NCBI RefSeq assembly: GCF_900187985.1
Contig: NZ_FZOA01000007.1
Location: 1-64,000, forward strand
DNA: 64,000 nt
Direction of reading: 5' to 3'
DNA from: Methylobacillus rhizosphaerae
Lineage (GTDB): Bacteria; Pseudomonadota; Gammaproteobacteria; Burkholderiales; Methylophilaceae
Below the pieces are notes generated by a model, which was not told the origin of the DNA, made no database searches, and was given only the letters and a program-made list of their open reading frames with translations. This document shows positions 45,092 through 55,660 of this stretch, one piece after another (the first letter of the stretch is position 1; each line of letters begins with the position of its first letter). The translations under genes were made by a program, and so were the position numbers.

Positions 45092-46495
45092 ATGTCGCCC
45101 ATGGAAACATTGCCAATCTTCATGAAAATACGTCATCGCCCCTGCCTGGTCATAGGTGGCGGTGATGTCGCCAGTCGCAAAGTCAGCCTGTTACAGCGTG
45201 CGGGTGCCAGCATTACAGTAGTGGCGCCTGAGCTGCATCCAGCATTGAGAAAATTGAGTGACGAGGGTGCCATTCATCACCAGGCAATGCATTTTGAGCC
45301 TGAATGCCTGGATGAAGCTGCATTGGTGATTGCTGCAACTGATGACGAGCAAGTGAACCGGGATGTATCGATAGCAGCCCAGGCAAGGAATATCCCGGTC
45401 AATGTGGTGGATGCCCCGGAATTATGTACGTTTATCATGCCTTCCATCGTGGATCGTTCTCCTTTGCTGATTGCAATATCCAGCGGCGGGGCTGCACCTG
45501 TGCTGGCGCGTATGCTGCGTACGCGTATCGAAACCATGATTCCATCCACCTATGGCCGGCTGGCGGCATTTGCTGCCGGGTTCCGGGATGAGGTGAAACT
45601 TCGTTTCAGTAATGGGCAGCAGCGCAGGATTTTCTGGGAAGAAGTATTTCAGGGTGCTATAGGTGAGCAAGTATTGTCGGGGCAGGAGGCGGCTGCCAGT
45701 CGCGCGATGCGGCAAGTGCTGGATGGCAACGGTGAGTTGAACTACGGTGAGGTCTACCTGGTTGGTGGTGGGCCTGGAGACCCTGATCTCCTTACATTCC
45801 GCGCCTTGCGCCTCATGCAGCAGGCTGATGTCTGTGTCTATGACAAACTGGTGAGCCGGGAGGTGATGGAGCTGGTACGGCGCGATGCTGAGTTGATCTA
45901 TGTCGGAAAATCACGTGACCAGCATACACTGCCACAGGAAGATATCAATCAGCTGCTGGTGCGGTTGGCAAAAGAAGGCAAGCGTGTCTTGCGCCTCAAG
46001 GGAGGCGACCCTTTTATCTTCGGGCGCGGCGGTGAAGAAATCGAGACACTGATGGACAACGATATTCCATTCCAGGTTGTGCCGGGCATTACGGCGGCAA
46101 ACGGGGTTTCCAGCTATGCCGGGATTCCCCTGACACACCGTGATTATGCCCAGTCATGCCTGTTCACCACGGGGCATCTAAAGGATGGTACAGTCAATCT
46201 GGACTGGCCGGCCCTGGTGCGACCCAAGCAGACAGTCGTGATCTACATGGGGCTGGTAGGCTTGCCGGAGATCTGCCGCCAGATGATAGCGCATGGCGCT
46301 CCGGAAACATTGCCTATTGCCATCGTGCAGCAAGGCACAACACAGAGGCAGCGCGTCGTGGACGGTACGTTGGCGACATTGCCAGGACTGGTTGCAACCG
46401 CGGAATTACGGGCACCTTGCCTGATTATTGTCGGCGAGGTTGTACGTTTACGCGAAAAGCTTGCTTGGTTTGCGCCGTCACCTGAGGTTGTATAG
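45092..46495 (+). CDS. cysG: Siroheme synthase CysG (trifunctional)
   Basis: This 467-residue fusion has an N-terminal precorrin-2 dehydrogenase/ferrochelatase ([21 protein letters not shown]) and a C-terminal uroporphyrinogen-III methyltransferase ([36 protein letters not shown]). It makes siroheme for sulfite and nitrite reductase, so it ties to the sulfur genes elsewhere in the window. GGAG precedes ATG 45092; METLP at 45101 is an alternative. Its 3' end overlaps the histidine kinase gene on the other strand by 71 nt. Confidence 0.96.
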   Translation: MSPMETLPIFMKIRHRPCLVIGGGDVASRKVSLLQRAGASITVVAPELHPALRKLSDEGAIHHQAMHFEPECLDEAALVIAATDDEQVNRDVSIAAQARNIPVNVVDAPELCTFIMPSIVDRSPLLIAISSGGAAPVLARMLRTRIETMIPSTYGRLAAFAAGFRDEVKLRFSNGQQRRIFWEEVFQGAIGEQVLSGQEAAASRAMRQVLDGNGELNYGEVYLVGGGPGDPDLLTFRALRLMQQADVCVYDKLVSREVMELVRRDAELIYVGKSRDQHTLPQEDINQLLVRLAKEGKRVLRLKGGDPFIFGRGGEEIETLMDNDIPFQVVPGITAANGVSSYAGIPLTHRDYAQSCLFTTGHLKDGTVNLDWPALVRPKQTVVIYMGLVGLPEICRQMIAHGAPETLPIAIVQQGTTQRQRVVDGTLATLPGLVATAELRAPCLIIVGEVVRLREKLAWFAPSPEVV

Positions 46496-47789
46496 GCAAG
46501 GTCAGTCGGGCTTCGAGGCCGCCTTGCGGGCGATTGAGCAAGGTCAGCTGGCCTTTATGCAATTTGGCGATGCGGTCTGAAATCGCCAGGCCCAGGCCAC
46601 TACCGCTTTTGTTGCCACGTGCAGTATCCAGCCGCTCAAATGGACGCAATAGACGCTCCATTTGTGCTGCAGGAATGCCAGGCCCATTGTCCAGTACGCT
46701 GACGATGATATTGCCCGCCGTGATGCGGGTACTGACGGTGACTTCATTGCTGCCATAGGCAAAGGCATTGTCAATGAGATTGGTGAGTAAGCGCTGCATC
46801 GCCAGGGGGCGCAATGGAATCAGGTGGGTCGGCGCCAGCGAGACTGCCAGTTTACGCCCGGCCCGGATATGGCGGTCAGCAATGGAGGTCAGCAAGGTGT
46901 TCAGGTCCATCATCTGGGTTGGTTCACCTTCAATGCCGCGTACGAAATCCAGGAACTGGTGAATAATGCTATCCATATCGCCAATATCCTGGATCATGCC
47001 AGTCTTCAGGCTGGCACATTCATTATCCGGCAGCATTTCCACAGAAAGGCGCAGGCGCGCCAACGGGGTACGCAAGTCATGGGAAATACCTGCCAATAAC
47101 AGGGTTCTTTCGTTATCCAGCCGCACAAGCGCTTCCGTCATTTCATTGAACGTACGGCTGACTTCGCGTAATTCGTGCGCCCCTTCTTCCGGCAAGGGAG
47201 GAGGGTATTCGCCACTACTGAGTCGTCCTGCAGCCTTGACCAGCAAGCGCAGTGGCTGATGGATGTTGGAGGCGATCAGGTAAGCGCCCAGCAGGGAGAG
47301 CATGATGACCAGCGCTCCCCACCCCAGCCATTGCCAGGGAAACGGGCGATCGACCTGGATGCGGGGAATGACGACCCAGTAGTCATCCTGTCCCAGGCTG
47401 AAACTGACCCACAGGCCGGGAATGCCGAAGTGATTGAGTACGACCAGAGTATCCTTGCCCAATCGCTCGCGGATTTTTTCTGCAACCATGCGGATCAGGT
47501 AATCACGGGGTAGCGGCTCGATTTCTTCCAGCATGTCGGCGGCGTAGATACGCACACCCTCGCGGCCGGACAGCTCAGACAGTAGCGCGAGGCGGCGGTT
47601 TTCATGGGCAGCGAGTAACGATGCCCGGGTATAGTTGACGACGGTAATAGCCTGTAAAGCGGCTGCCATGGCACGAGGCTCACTCTCGAAATAATCAAAG
47701 AGCTTGAGAGCAGCAAATTGCCCCACTGCAAGCAGTAGGGCAATCAGCAGCATGACACGCGCCAGTAAGGTACGGGGAAGTAGACTCAC
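46425..47789 (-). CDS. envZ: EnvZ-like sensor histidine kinase
   Basis: This 454-residue kinase has an N-terminal helix, a periplasmic domain of about 130 residues, a second helix ([20 protein letters not shown]) and a HAMP domain. The phosphorylation His lies in [16 protein letters not shown], and ATPase boxes N (LIDNAFAYG), G1 (DNGPGIP) and G2 (GSGLGLAI) follow. It is paired with the OmpR-like regulator upstream (12 nt). The signal is unknown, and osmolarity should not be assumed. Confidence 0.9.
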   Translation of the reverse strand: MSLLPRTLLARVMLLIALLLAVGQFAALKLFDYFESEPRAMAAALQAITVVNYTRASLLAAHENRRLALLSELSGREGVRIYAADMLEEIEPLPRDYLIRMVAEKIRERLGKDTLVVLNHFGIPGLWVSFSLGQDDYWVVIPRIQVDRPFPWQWLGWGALVIMLSLLGAYLIASNIHQPLRLLVKAAGRLSSGEYPPPLPEEGAHELREVSRTFNEMTEALVRLDNERTLLLAGISHDLRTPLARLRLSVEMLPDNECASLKTGMIQDIGDMDSIIHQFLDFVRGIEGEPTQMMDLNTLLTSIADRHIRAGRKLAVSLAPTHLIPLRPLAMQRLLTNLIDNAFAYGSNEVTVSTRITAGNIIVSVLDNGPGIPAAQMERLLRPFERLDTARGNKSGSGLGLAISDRIAKLHKGQLTLLNRPQGGLEARLTLPIQPQVTAQTKQAFRVNVQPRRQ

Positions 47790-47801
47790 GATGTCCGGCT
47801 G

Positions 47802-48530
47802 TTAGCTTTTCTGGGTTTCGCCGTCTGGTACGAAGACATAGCCAAATCCCCACATGGTTTGCAAATAACGCGGGTGAGAAGGATCAGGTTCAATCAGACG
47901 GCGCAGGCGGGAGACCTGTACGTCTATACTGCGGTCAAACACATCCAGCTCACGTCCTCTTGCAAGCTGCATCAGCCTGTCGCGCGACAAGGGTTGTCGC
48001 GGGTGATCAACAAATACTTTGAGTAATGCAAACTCGCCACTGGTAATGGTAACCGGCTCGCCATTCTTGGTCAGTGTGCGTGTGGATGGGTCAAAAAGGA
48101 AATCACCAAAGCTGATGTTCTCGGCTTCCGCTACTGGTGTGCCAGGTGGCAGGCGGCTGTGACGGCGCATGACGGCGTTGATACGAGCCAGCAATTCACG
48201 AGGGTTGAATGGCTTGGGCAGATAGTCATCTGCCCCCATTTCCAGGCCGATGATGCGATCAATCTCATCTCCACGTGCTGTCAGCATAACAACGGGAATT
48301 GTGTTGCCGTTTGCACGCAGGCGGCGGCAGATGGCAAGCCCGTCTTCACCGGGTAGCATCAGGTCCAGCACCAGGATATCGATATGCTCATGAGCTAGTA
48401 CCTGATCCATCTCTCCGGCATCGGAAACAGCCTTGACGGTAAAGCCTTGTTCACCAAGATAGCGTTGCAACAACTCGCGCATGCGCAGGTCATCGTCAAC
48501 CATGAGTATTTTTTTTGAAGAGGTTTGCAT
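47802..48530 (-). CDS. ompR: OmpR-like response regulator
   Basis: This 242-residue regulator has a receiver domain with phosphoacceptor Asp (ILVLDLMLPGEDGL), conserved Thr/Lys (VVMLTARG, YLPKPFNPRELLARI) and a winged-helix DNA-binding domain (SGEFALLKVFVDHPRQPLSRDRL, DVQVSRLRRLIEPD). It is the partner of the downstream kinase. Confidence 0.93.
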   Translation of the reverse strand: MQTSSKKILMVDDDLRMRELLQRYLGEQGFTVKAVSDAGEMDQVLAHEHIDILVLDLMLPGEDGLAICRRLRANGNTIPVVMLTARGDEIDRIIGLEMGADDYLPKPFNPRELLARINAVMRRHSRLPPGTPVAEAENISFGDFLFDPSTRTLTKNGEPVTITSGEFALLKVFVDHPRQPLSRDRLMQLARGRELDVFDRSIDVQVSRLRRLIEPDPSHPRYLQTMWGFGYVFVPDGETQKS

Positions 48531-48869
48531 AATGGTATTTTCTGCGGAAATGGTAGGTGATGAAAAGTATTATTTACTTAGCGGCATTCCATTGTGTGTG
48601 GGTTGTGGTTGTCACAGCCCCTGAAAAATCCAGGCGTGCCATTCTGCATCAATCGTTTGTTACAAATTTTTACATTGAGAAGTCGATGTGAAACACTCAG
48701 TTTACATCAATGGGGGATGATGTCGCCTCATTCAAGGCCTGTTCAGTAGCAAAATTGAGCAATATTTGAACTGAGAGTATGCAGTTATTTGCTGGAACAG
48801 AAACAAGTAGGCAAGCTTATAAGCAAAGGCGAGTGAATCTATGATCTTGCAAGTGTACGGTTTAGCTTT
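48531..48869. other. Intergenic region between ompR and the EF-hand gene
   Basis: This 339-nt divergent region presumably holds promoters for both genes. I see no clear hairpin, operator repeat or small reading frame in it. Confidence 0.4.
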
Positions 48870-49439
48870 ATGTTGATGGTAACGAAAAGTTTTGTTTTCC
48901 CTCACCAGTTGTTGTTGACAGCACTGCTACTGGGGTGTGTTAACGTGGCCTATGCTGCAGGTGTCCGCAATGCCAGTGATGAGGTGGTGGAAGATGACAT
49001 GCAGGAATTACCTACATCTCACATCCTCCAGCGGCTTGATGCAAAGATTTCGAATGAAGATCGCCAGCGACTGCGCCGGGACCTGGACGAATACGCTCGC
49101 AGCGGTGCTGCTGCCCATGCTCAGATTGAGGAGCGCCGACAGTTGATGCGGCAACGCTTGCTTGCGCGTTTTCAAGAAGCAGATAAAGACGGAAATGGTG
49201 TGATTTCCCGTGAAGAGGCAACAGAAATGCTGCCGCAGGTGGCACGGCATTTTATGCAGTTTGACCTGAATGATGACGGCATGATCACCATGAGTGAGCT
49301 GGAAACAATGCAGATGCGTATTGCCGAGCGCCAGCACAAAAATCTTGATAAGAAAGAAAAAGAGTTGCAGGAAGTGGCCGAACCTACTCCTGCACGCGTT
49401 AAGGATATGAGTGCGCTTGCTACCAAGCGCGCGCTATGA
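48870..49439 (+). CDS. Exported EF-hand protein
   Basis: This protein of up to 189 residues has a hydrophobic signal segment (LLLTALLLGCVNVAYAAG) and a helical charged middle. Two canonical EF-hand loops follow (DKDGNGVISREE and DLNDDGMITMSE), with a Lys/Glu-rich tail. It should bind Ca2+ or another hard metal in the periplasm. ATG 48870 or 48876 could start it. No partner gene is adjacent. Confidence 0.82.
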   Translation: MLMVTKSFVFPHQLLLTALLLGCVNVAYAAGVRNASDEVVEDDMQELPTSHILQRLDAKISNEDRQRLRRDLDEYARSGAAAHAQIEERRQLMRQRLLARFQEADKDGNGVISREEATEMLPQVARHFMQFDLNDDGMITMSELETMQMRIAERQHKNLDKKEKELQEVAEPTPARVKDMSALATKRAL

Positions 49440-49652
49440 CTGAATTCCTATAATAAACTTCCTTGTGAAACCTTGAAGCACTGCCTTGCCGGGACAGTGC
49501 TTTTCTTTTGTCTGGCGTTAGCGACAAATTGACTCGGGAAATGTCAGTGTAGATATATTAATTCACTGATATATATGTGAATTTTAACCTGGCCTGGTTT
49601 TTGCATGATATTTACTTATGCAATACTTGTTGTCGTATTTAAGGAAAATGAA

Positions 49653-49865
49653 ATGAATAAATCAATTGTTGGCATCTTGCTTGTGGTGATGTTGAGTGGC
49701 TGTTCTGGATTAAGTACACGCCAGAAAAACGCAGCAACAGGTGCTGCTATTGGCGGCGTAGCAGGCGCAGTGCTGACCGGCGGCAGTTCTTTTGGCACAG
49801 TTGGTGGTGCTGCTATTGGCGGTGTGATCGGTCATGGTGTGGATTCGGTAAGCAAGCGCAAATAG
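49653..49865 (+). CDS. Small glycine-zipper lipoprotein (OsmB-like)
   Basis: This 70-residue lipoprotein has a signal peptide with lipobox LSGC (MNKSIVGILLVVMLSGC). A Gly/Ala-zipper membrane hairpin follows (ATGAAIGGVAGAVLTGG ... VGGAAIGGVIGHGV). It resembles OsmB and other osmotically inducible lipoproteins. AAGGAAAAT precedes ATG 49653; the frame is open upstream. Confidence 0.85.
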   Translation: MNKSIVGILLVVMLSGCSGLSTRQKNAATGAAIGGVAGAVLTGGSSFGTVGGAAIGGVIGHGVDSVSKRK

Positions 49866-49993
49866 ACTAAACACAGATGGATGTCTCTATTTTGAGACAT
49901 CCTGAGGTCATCAAGTACCACTGCAACGTCATTCCACGTGCAGTGGTATTTTTTTGTTACTCTATCCAGCAATAAGCAAGACGGGAAAAACCG

Positions 49994-51112
49994 ATGGAAG
50001 TGACAATTGCGCAAAGCGTGCGTGATCTGGATAGCACACAATGGAATGCTTTGTCGGCCGGGTCTCCATTGCTCAGTCATGCATTTCTCGGAGCTCTGGA
50101 ACAGAGTGGCTCAGTGGGAGAGGGAACGGGTTGGCAGCCTATGCCTCTGCTATGCCGCCAGCATGGCAAATTGGTAGGTGCTGTGCCGTTGTACTTGAAA
50201 CACCATTCATATGGTGAATACGTATTCGACTGGTCCTGGGCGGAGGCTTATGGTCAGCATGGGCTGGAGTATTATCCCAAGCTGGTGGCGGCAGTGCCAT
50301 TTACACCTATTACGGGTGCCAGATTGTTGTCACAGGATGCAGCTGTGCGGAAGCACATGGCAGAAGCATTGCGTGATGTCATGCTGCAATTGCAGTTGTC
50401 CTCTGTTCATATCCTGTTTCCCGATCCTGAGAGTGCAGAGGCATTGAATGCGCCCGGATGGTCAAGGCGTCAGGGCGTACAGTTCCGCTGGCAGAACCCG
50501 GGTTTTGCCAGTTTTGATGAGTTTCTTCTGACCCTGACGCATGACAAGCGCAAGAAAATCAGGCAAGAGCGCCGTAAAGTTGCGGCATCAGGAGTGATAT
50601 GCCGAAGATTGCGTGGCCATGAGATTACGGAGCGAGAATGGAATTTTTTCTATAAATGCTATCTCAATACCTATCTTGAGCATCATTCCAAGCCTTACCT
50701 GACCCAGGCGTTTTTTCACGAGCTTGGAAAATGCCTGCCGGATAATGTCATGCTGGTGCTGGCTGAATATGAGGGGCGCTATATTGGCGCTGCCTTGAAC
50801 CTTTATGACCAGCACAGTTTGTATGGGCGGTATTGGGGTGCTCTGGTTTATGTTCCCAACCTGCATTTCGAGTTGTGCTATTACCAGGCACAGGAGTTCT
50901 GCATAGAAACCGGCATCCGGTTTTTCGAGGGGGGTGCGCAGGGGGAGCACAAACTGGCACGCGGCTTCATGCCTAGGGAAACCTGCTCATTTCATCAGAT
51001 GGCACATCCGGAGTTTGCAGCAGCAGTCAGTCAGTTTACCACTCGTGAGCAAACTGGCATTGCGCACTATCAGCAGGAACTGGATGAGCGACAACCTTAC
51101 CGCAAGGCCTGA
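49994..51112 (+). CDS. GNAT/FemAB-like protein (DUF482)
   Basis: This 372-residue soluble protein has landmarks AEAYGQHGLEYYPKLVAAVPFTPITGARLL, KRKKIRQERRKV and YWGALVYVPNLHFELCYYQAQEFCIETGI plus FEGGAQGEHKLARGFMP. This is the DUF482/peptidogalycan group of the GNAT superfamily. Acyl or aminoacyl transfer is presumed; the substrate is unknown. It is convergent with the antiporter gene, with a 6-nt gap. Confidence 0.88.
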   Translation: MEVTIAQSVRDLDSTQWNALSAGSPLLSHAFLGALEQSGSVGEGTGWQPMPLLCRQHGKLVGAVPLYLKHHSYGEYVFDWSWAEAYGQHGLEYYPKLVAAVPFTPITGARLLSQDAAVRKHMAEALRDVMLQLQLSSVHILFPDPESAEALNAPGWSRRQGVQFRWQNPGFASFDEFLLTLTHDKRKKIRQERRKVAASGVICRRLRGHEITEREWNFFYKCYLNTYLEHHSKPYLTQAFFHELGKCLPDNVMLVLAEYEGRYIGAALNLYDQHSLYGRYWGALVYVPNLHFELCYYQAQEFCIETGIRFFEGGAQGEHKLARGFMPRETCSFHQMAHPEFAAAVSQFTTREQTGIAHYQQELDERQPYRKA

Positions 51113-51118
51113 CGCAGG

Positions 51119-52786
51119 CTACCATTCCACGCCTGCGCGTACCCAGTTCGCCATACCCTTGGCAATTTCCCGCTCACCCATGATGGTGTAGGATGCGCCC
51201 TGTTTTTCCAGGTGCGCAGTCTGCGCATCCGAGTGCGCGCGGGCCACTATTTCGATCTGCGGGTTGATTTTGCGTGCATGCTCAATGATGTGGCCAGCTT
51301 CAAGTGCATCAGGGATTGCGACCAGCAACCAGCGGGCGGATTTGAGATTGGCGGCTTCCAGCATGCCGGGAGCAGCAGCATTGCCACATAATGCGGGCAT
51401 GCCTTGCTCACGCAGGGACTGCACCACTTCCGGCTGGTCTTCCAGCACAATGAATGGCTGATCCTGCTGGCGCAGCGAAGCTCCCACCAGTTTGCCTACA
51501 CGGCCATATCCAATCAGCACGGCATGGGCATGGAGGTAAGGGTAGGAAATCAGGCGCGTGCCGCTTTCACCCTTGAACTGTTTTTTCTCCTCACGTTGCA
51601 GCAACCAGGGTTTCAGGCGGTCGAGCCCGACAAAAAGCAAAGGATTGAGCAGGATGGAGAGAATGGCCCCGCTGAGGATGAGGTCGCGCCCTGTATCGGA
51701 CAATAATCCGAGTGAAATGCCAAGTGAGGCCAGGATGAATGAAAATTCGCCTATCTGTGCCAGGCTGGCTGAAATGGTCAGGGCCGTGCCCAACGGGTGC
51801 CTGAAGGCAAGCACGATAGCAAATGCTGCCAGTGATTTGCCGATAATGATGATGAACAATGTGGCAATGATCAGCCATGGTTCCCGTAGCAGGATGGAAG
51901 GGTCGAATAACATGCCGACCGATACGAAAAACAATACGGCGAATGCATCGCGTAATGGCAGGGACTCTTCCGCCGCCCGGTGGCTGAGTTCGGACTCGCT
52001 CAGGATCATGCCGGCAAAGAACGCACCCAGGGCAAACGATACGCCAAAAATATAAGTGGCACCCAGGGCAAAGCCAAGGGCAATGGCAAGTACGGCAAGA
52101 CGAAACAGCTCGCGTGAGCCAGTCGCGGCAGTGCGTGCAAGCAGCCAGGGAATGATGCGCCTTCCAACCAGCAGCATGACAGCAACAAAGGCAATGACCT
52201 TGCCAACAGTAATGGCCATGGTGGTCAGTAATGTGTGGCCATTCAGGTCAGCGCCACTGCCGCCCAATATACTGCTCAAGGCGGGCACCATCACCAGCGT
52301 GAGCACCATGGCGATATCCTCGACAATCAGCCAGCCGATGGCAATCTGGCCGCGCTTGGTTTCCAGAATGCGTCGCTCCTGCAGGGCGGTGAGCAATACC
52401 ACGGTACTGGCTGTCGACAGGGCCAGGCCAAAAATCAATCCTTCGCCCAGAGGCCAGCCAATGGCTAGCGCCAGTGTCAGGCCGAATAATGTGGCGATGG
52501 CGATCTGTACAATTGCGCCGGGGATGGCAATGGATTTAACCGCAAGCAAGTCACGCAGGGAGAAATGCAGCCCAACTCCGAACATGAGCAGGATCACGCC
52601 GATTTCTGCAAGCTCATGAGCAAGGTTGGCATCGGCAACGAAACCCGGGGTGTAAGGGCCTACAATAACGCCGGCAATCAGATAGCCTACCAGTGGTGGC
52701 ATGCGCAGGCGATTGGCCAGCATGCCAAAAATAAACGCCAATACCAACCCTCCAACTATGGTGGCAATTAACGGCGTATGCTCCAT
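51119..52786 (-). CDS. ybaL: YbaL/Kef-type monovalent cation:proton antiporter
   Basis: This 555-residue CPA2 antiporter has twelve or more helices in the N-terminal 390 residues. An RCK/TrkA-N nucleotide-binding domain follows (AVLIGYGRVGKLVGASLRQQDQPFIVLED). Length and the MEHTPLIATIVGGLVLAFIFGMLANRL start fit YbaL (558 in E. coli). It exchanges K+ or Na+ for protons. Confidence 0.93.
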   Translation of the reverse strand: MEHTPLIATIVGGLVLAFIFGMLANRLRMPPLVGYLIAGVIVGPYTPGFVADANLAHELAEIGVILLMFGVGLHFSLRDLLAVKSIAIPGAIVQIAIATLFGLTLALAIGWPLGEGLIFGLALSTASTVVLLTALQERRILETKRGQIAIGWLIVEDIAMVLTLVMVPALSSILGGSGADLNGHTLLTTMAITVGKVIAFVAVMLLVGRRIIPWLLARTAATGSRELFRLAVLAIALGFALGATYIFGVSFALGAFFAGMILSESELSHRAAEESLPLRDAFAVLFFVSVGMLFDPSILLREPWLIIATLFIIIIGKSLAAFAIVLAFRHPLGTALTISASLAQIGEFSFILASLGISLGLLSDTGRDLILSGAILSILLNPLLFVGLDRLKPWLLQREEKKQFKGESGTRLISYPYLHAHAVLIGYGRVGKLVGASLRQQDQPFIVLEDQPEVVQSLREQGMPALCGNAAAPGMLEAANLKSARWLLVAIPDALEAGHIIEHARKINPQIEIVARAHSDAQTAHLEKQGASYTIMGEREIAKGMANWVRAGVEW

Positions 52787-53038
52787 CCAGATAACCTTTC
52801 CAACTTGCGAGATATTATTTGATCATGACTTGGCTGAACGGTGCAGCAAGTAGTGTGACTGGAAATTAACCCAATCGTATGAGCTTACGCAACTCCTAAT
52901 ATGAGCTGCGTCAGGTACACCAGAGCATTGGGGCAAGTTTATTATTGTATTGCAACGTCTGATGCAGCAAGCCGCAAGAGGGCCCAACCCCGTGCCCTGA
53001 TGATGAGCTGTGAGGTTTATCCCTCGTGAGCAACAGAA

Positions 53039-53305
53039 TCAGGGGTCTTGCCTATATTTCAGGATGAATTCGTTCTCCATGAACTCGCAGGCCTCAGCCA
53101 CATATTTCAGTTCAGTCGGGGAAAGCGGTGAGTTCGCGTGCCGCTGCCAGCAATCCTTGATTGCAGCACGATCACTGCCTTGTTCCTGGCTGTCAGGGGC
53201 GGAAGAATTGCCCAGTATGTAATACAGCAAGGCAGCAGCCATCAATGCAAAGATAAATAGCCAGAGCCAGGAGCGAGTGCTCCATTGTTGATTTCGGCTA
53301 GCCAC
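53039..53305 (-). CDS. Hypothetical single-helix membrane protein
   Basis: This 88-residue protein has one transmembrane helix (residues about 12-31, SWLWLFIFALMAAALLYYIL) and a soluble tail with two Cys (DCWQRH ... EACEFMENEF). The start codon is GTG with GGAGA upstream. No family recognised. Coding quality looks real, but it is the only support. Confidence 0.55.
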   Translation of the reverse strand: MASRNQQWSTRSWLWLFIFALMAAALLYYILGNSSAPDSQEQGSDRAAIKDCWQRHANSPLSPTELKYVAEACEFMENEFILKYRQDP

Positions 53306-53474
53306 TATAAGAGTCTCCTGTTTTCATGGTAAGTTCGGACTGACTGATATTATGCATGGATTATGGCTAGACAGATGATTCAAATTTTCCTGGGAATTTG
53401 ACGTAACCAGTGATTATCAGCACCATGACCATATTGAACTAATTCTGAGTTTAATCTCATATTAAGGAGAATAT

Positions 53475-53987
53475 ATGAAGCAGGTATTAATATTATCGTT
53501 ATTACTATCGAGCAATTTTGCGCTGGCCGATATTGCAGTGCCTGTTTATCTGGTTGATGAAGCCGGGACTGGCGAAAGCGTTGGGCAGATATTAGTGACT
53601 GAAAGCAAATATGGTGTTGTATTGACACCCGCGCTCAAAGGGCTTTCCCCTGGGCTGCATGGATTCCATGTCCACCAGAATCCCAGCTGTGATACCAATG
53701 AGCAAGGTGGAAAACGTGTTCCTGCAGGAGCAGCCGGGGGCCACCTGGACCCTGCAAACGCCAACAAACATGGGACGCCATGGGGTGATGGCCATATTGG
53801 CGACTTGCCTCCGTTATTTGTGGATGCCAATGGCGTAGCGAACCAGCCTGTGCTGGCACCCCGGCTCAAATTGCAGGATATGAGCGGTCATGCCCTCATG
53901 ATTCATGCAGGCGGCGATAATCATTCTGATCATCCTGAAAAACTGGGCGGTGGTGCCGGACGTATTGCCTGCGGAGTCATCCAGTAA
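53475..53987 (+). CDS. sodC: Periplasmic Cu,Zn superoxide dismutase
   Basis: This 170-residue enzyme has a signal peptide (MKQVLILSLLLSSNFALA) and the metal ligands HGFHVHQNPSC, GGHLDPANANKHG, HIGDLPPLFVDANG and LMIHAGGDNHSDHP. It has the C-terminal GGGAGRIACGVI disulfide region. It removes superoxide in the periplasm. AAGGAGA precedes the ATG. Confidence 0.97.
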   Translation: MKQVLILSLLLSSNFALADIAVPVYLVDEAGTGESVGQILVTESKYGVVLTPALKGLSPGLHGFHVHQNPSCDTNEQGGKRVPAGAAGGHLDPANANKHGTPWGDGHIGDLPPLFVDANGVANQPVLAPRLKLQDMSGHALMIHAGGDNHSDHPEKLGGGAGRIACGVIQ

Positions 53988-54014
53988 GCGTTATATACCT
54001 GAAATAGTATTGAT

Positions 54015-55592
54015 ATGAGCATGTCCTGGCGTGGTGCTGCAGGCTGGTGGCAGAAATGGATGCTGCTTATCTTCATCCTGCCCCTGTTTGCGTGTGGATT
54101 GCCACAAGTCCGGGACAGCGATAAACCATCCTCTGTTGCGCTCCAACCAGAGGAGGTAGTCAGCACCACGCTGGGCAAAACGTTGCAGCCTCTCGGGAAA
54201 GCACATCCGGGAGAATCGGGCATCATGCCTTTGCTGGATGCCTACAGCGCGTTTGCTGCGCGCATGATGTTGGCCAAATCTGCCCAGAAAACCCTGGATG
54301 TTCAATACTACATCTGGCGTGATGACAATACCGGCACACTATTGCTTGATGCCTTGCACAAAGCAGCTGAGCGGGGTGTCCGGGTACGCCTGCTACTGGA
54401 TGACAATGGTATATCCGGCAGCGAAATGGATGCCCGGCTTGCAGCACTGGATAGCCACCCGCTTATAGAAGTACGCCTGTTCAATCCTTTTCCCTTTCGC
54501 ACATTCAAGACACTGGGCTACCTGACAGATTTTTCGCGTTTAAACCGGCGCATGCATAACAAGACATTCATTGCCGATAACCTGGTCACCATCATTGGCG
54601 GCCGGAATATCGGGGATGAATATTTTGGCGCAACAGACAGCGTATTGTTTGCTGATCTGGACGTCATGGCAATTGGCAGCGTCGTGGATGATACCTCACA
54701 GGATTTTGATCGCTATTGGGCCAGCGTCTCTGCATATCCGGTCAGTATATTGGTCCCCAAGGCACCACAAGACAAACTTGCAATGCTGGCCCAGGCGGCG
54801 AAAAAAGCAGAACAAACCATGGCAGGAGAGGGCTACCTGAAGGCACTGAGTGGTAGCCAGTTCATCCGGGATTTTCTTGACGGACAACATGAATTTGACT
54901 GGGCAAAAGTCGAACTGATGAGCGACAGCCCCGACAAAGTGACAGGGGATGTAGAAAAAAGCGAACTGATGATCACCGATCTTGCCCGGATCCTGCGTCA
55001 TCCCCATTCAGATATCAATCTCGTTTCCCCTTATTTTGTCCCGACACAGCGAGGAGCCGACTTTTTCACCGCCATGGCAGATCGAGGCGTCAAAATACGC
55101 ATCCTGACCAATGCGCTGGAATCTACCGATGTTGCTGCAGTGCATGCAGGATATGCCAAATGGCGCAAACCATTATTACAGGCAGGAATCCAGCTGTATG
55201 AAATGCGCAGACAGGGAAACGGGAATAAAGTATCAGACCACCTGGGCGCATTTGGCAGCTCAGGCTCCAGTTTGCATGCCAAGACATTTACCGTGGATGA
55301 TCGATATGTATTTATCGGATCATTCAACTTTGATCCACGCTCAGCCAGGCTGAATACAGAACTGGGATTTGTCATTGACAGCCCTGTACTGGCAAAACGC
55401 GCAGTCAAAGTACTGGATGACGAAATCCCGCGCAGTGCCTACGAAGTCAGGCTCAATGAAAATAACAGCATATATTGGATATCACAGCAGGACGGTATCG
55501 AACAACACTATGATATTGAGCCAGGCACCAGCCTGGTACAGCGGATATTAGTCAGATTTCTCTCCATCCTGCCCATCGACTGGATGCTCTGA
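54015..55592 (+). CDS. Phospholipase D/cardiolipin synthase-like protein
   Basis: This 525-residue protein carries two HKD active sites (MHNKTFIADN ... GGRNIGDEYFG and SSLHAKTFTVDDRYVFIGSFNFDPRS). Its N-terminal exported segment ends near a Cys (LFACGLPQ), a possible lipobox. It belongs to the PLD family, of the kind annotated as cardiolipin synthase C. It lies 28 nt after sodC and may be co-transcribed. Confidence 0.92.
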   Translation: MSMSWRGAAGWWQKWMLLIFILPLFACGLPQVRDSDKPSSVALQPEEVVSTTLGKTLQPLGKAHPGESGIMPLLDAYSAFAARMMLAKSAQKTLDVQYYIWRDDNTGTLLLDALHKAAERGVRVRLLLDDNGISGSEMDARLAALDSHPLIEVRLFNPFPFRTFKTLGYLTDFSRLNRRMHNKTFIADNLVTIIGGRNIGDEYFGATDSVLFADLDVMAIGSVVDDTSQDFDRYWASVSAYPVSILVPKAPQDKLAMLAQAAKKAEQTMAGEGYLKALSGSQFIRDFLDGQHEFDWAKVELMSDSPDKVTGDVEKSELMITDLARILRHPHSDINLVSPYFVPTQRGADFFTAMADRGVKIRILTNALESTDVAAVHAGYAKWRKPLLQAGIQLYEMRRQGNGNKVSDHLGAFGSSGSSLHAKTFTVDDRYVFIGSFNFDPRSARLNTELGFVIDSPVLAKRAVKVLDDEIPRSAYEVRLNENNSIYWISQQDGIEQHYDIEPGTSLVQRILVRFLSILPIDWML

Positions 55593-55616
55593 CCTGCTGA
55601 ATCTGGAAACTGGAAA

Positions 55617-55643
55617 TAAGAAAAGGCGGGATGATCCCGCCTT
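55617..55643 (-). terminator. Terminator of the small coiled-coil gene
   Basis: AAGGCGGGAT / ATCCCGCCTT lies between two convergent genes. On the minus strand it is followed by TTCTT, and it probably serves both directions. Confidence 0.75.
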
Positions 55644-55660
55644 GGAAAGAACGCTGCTTA

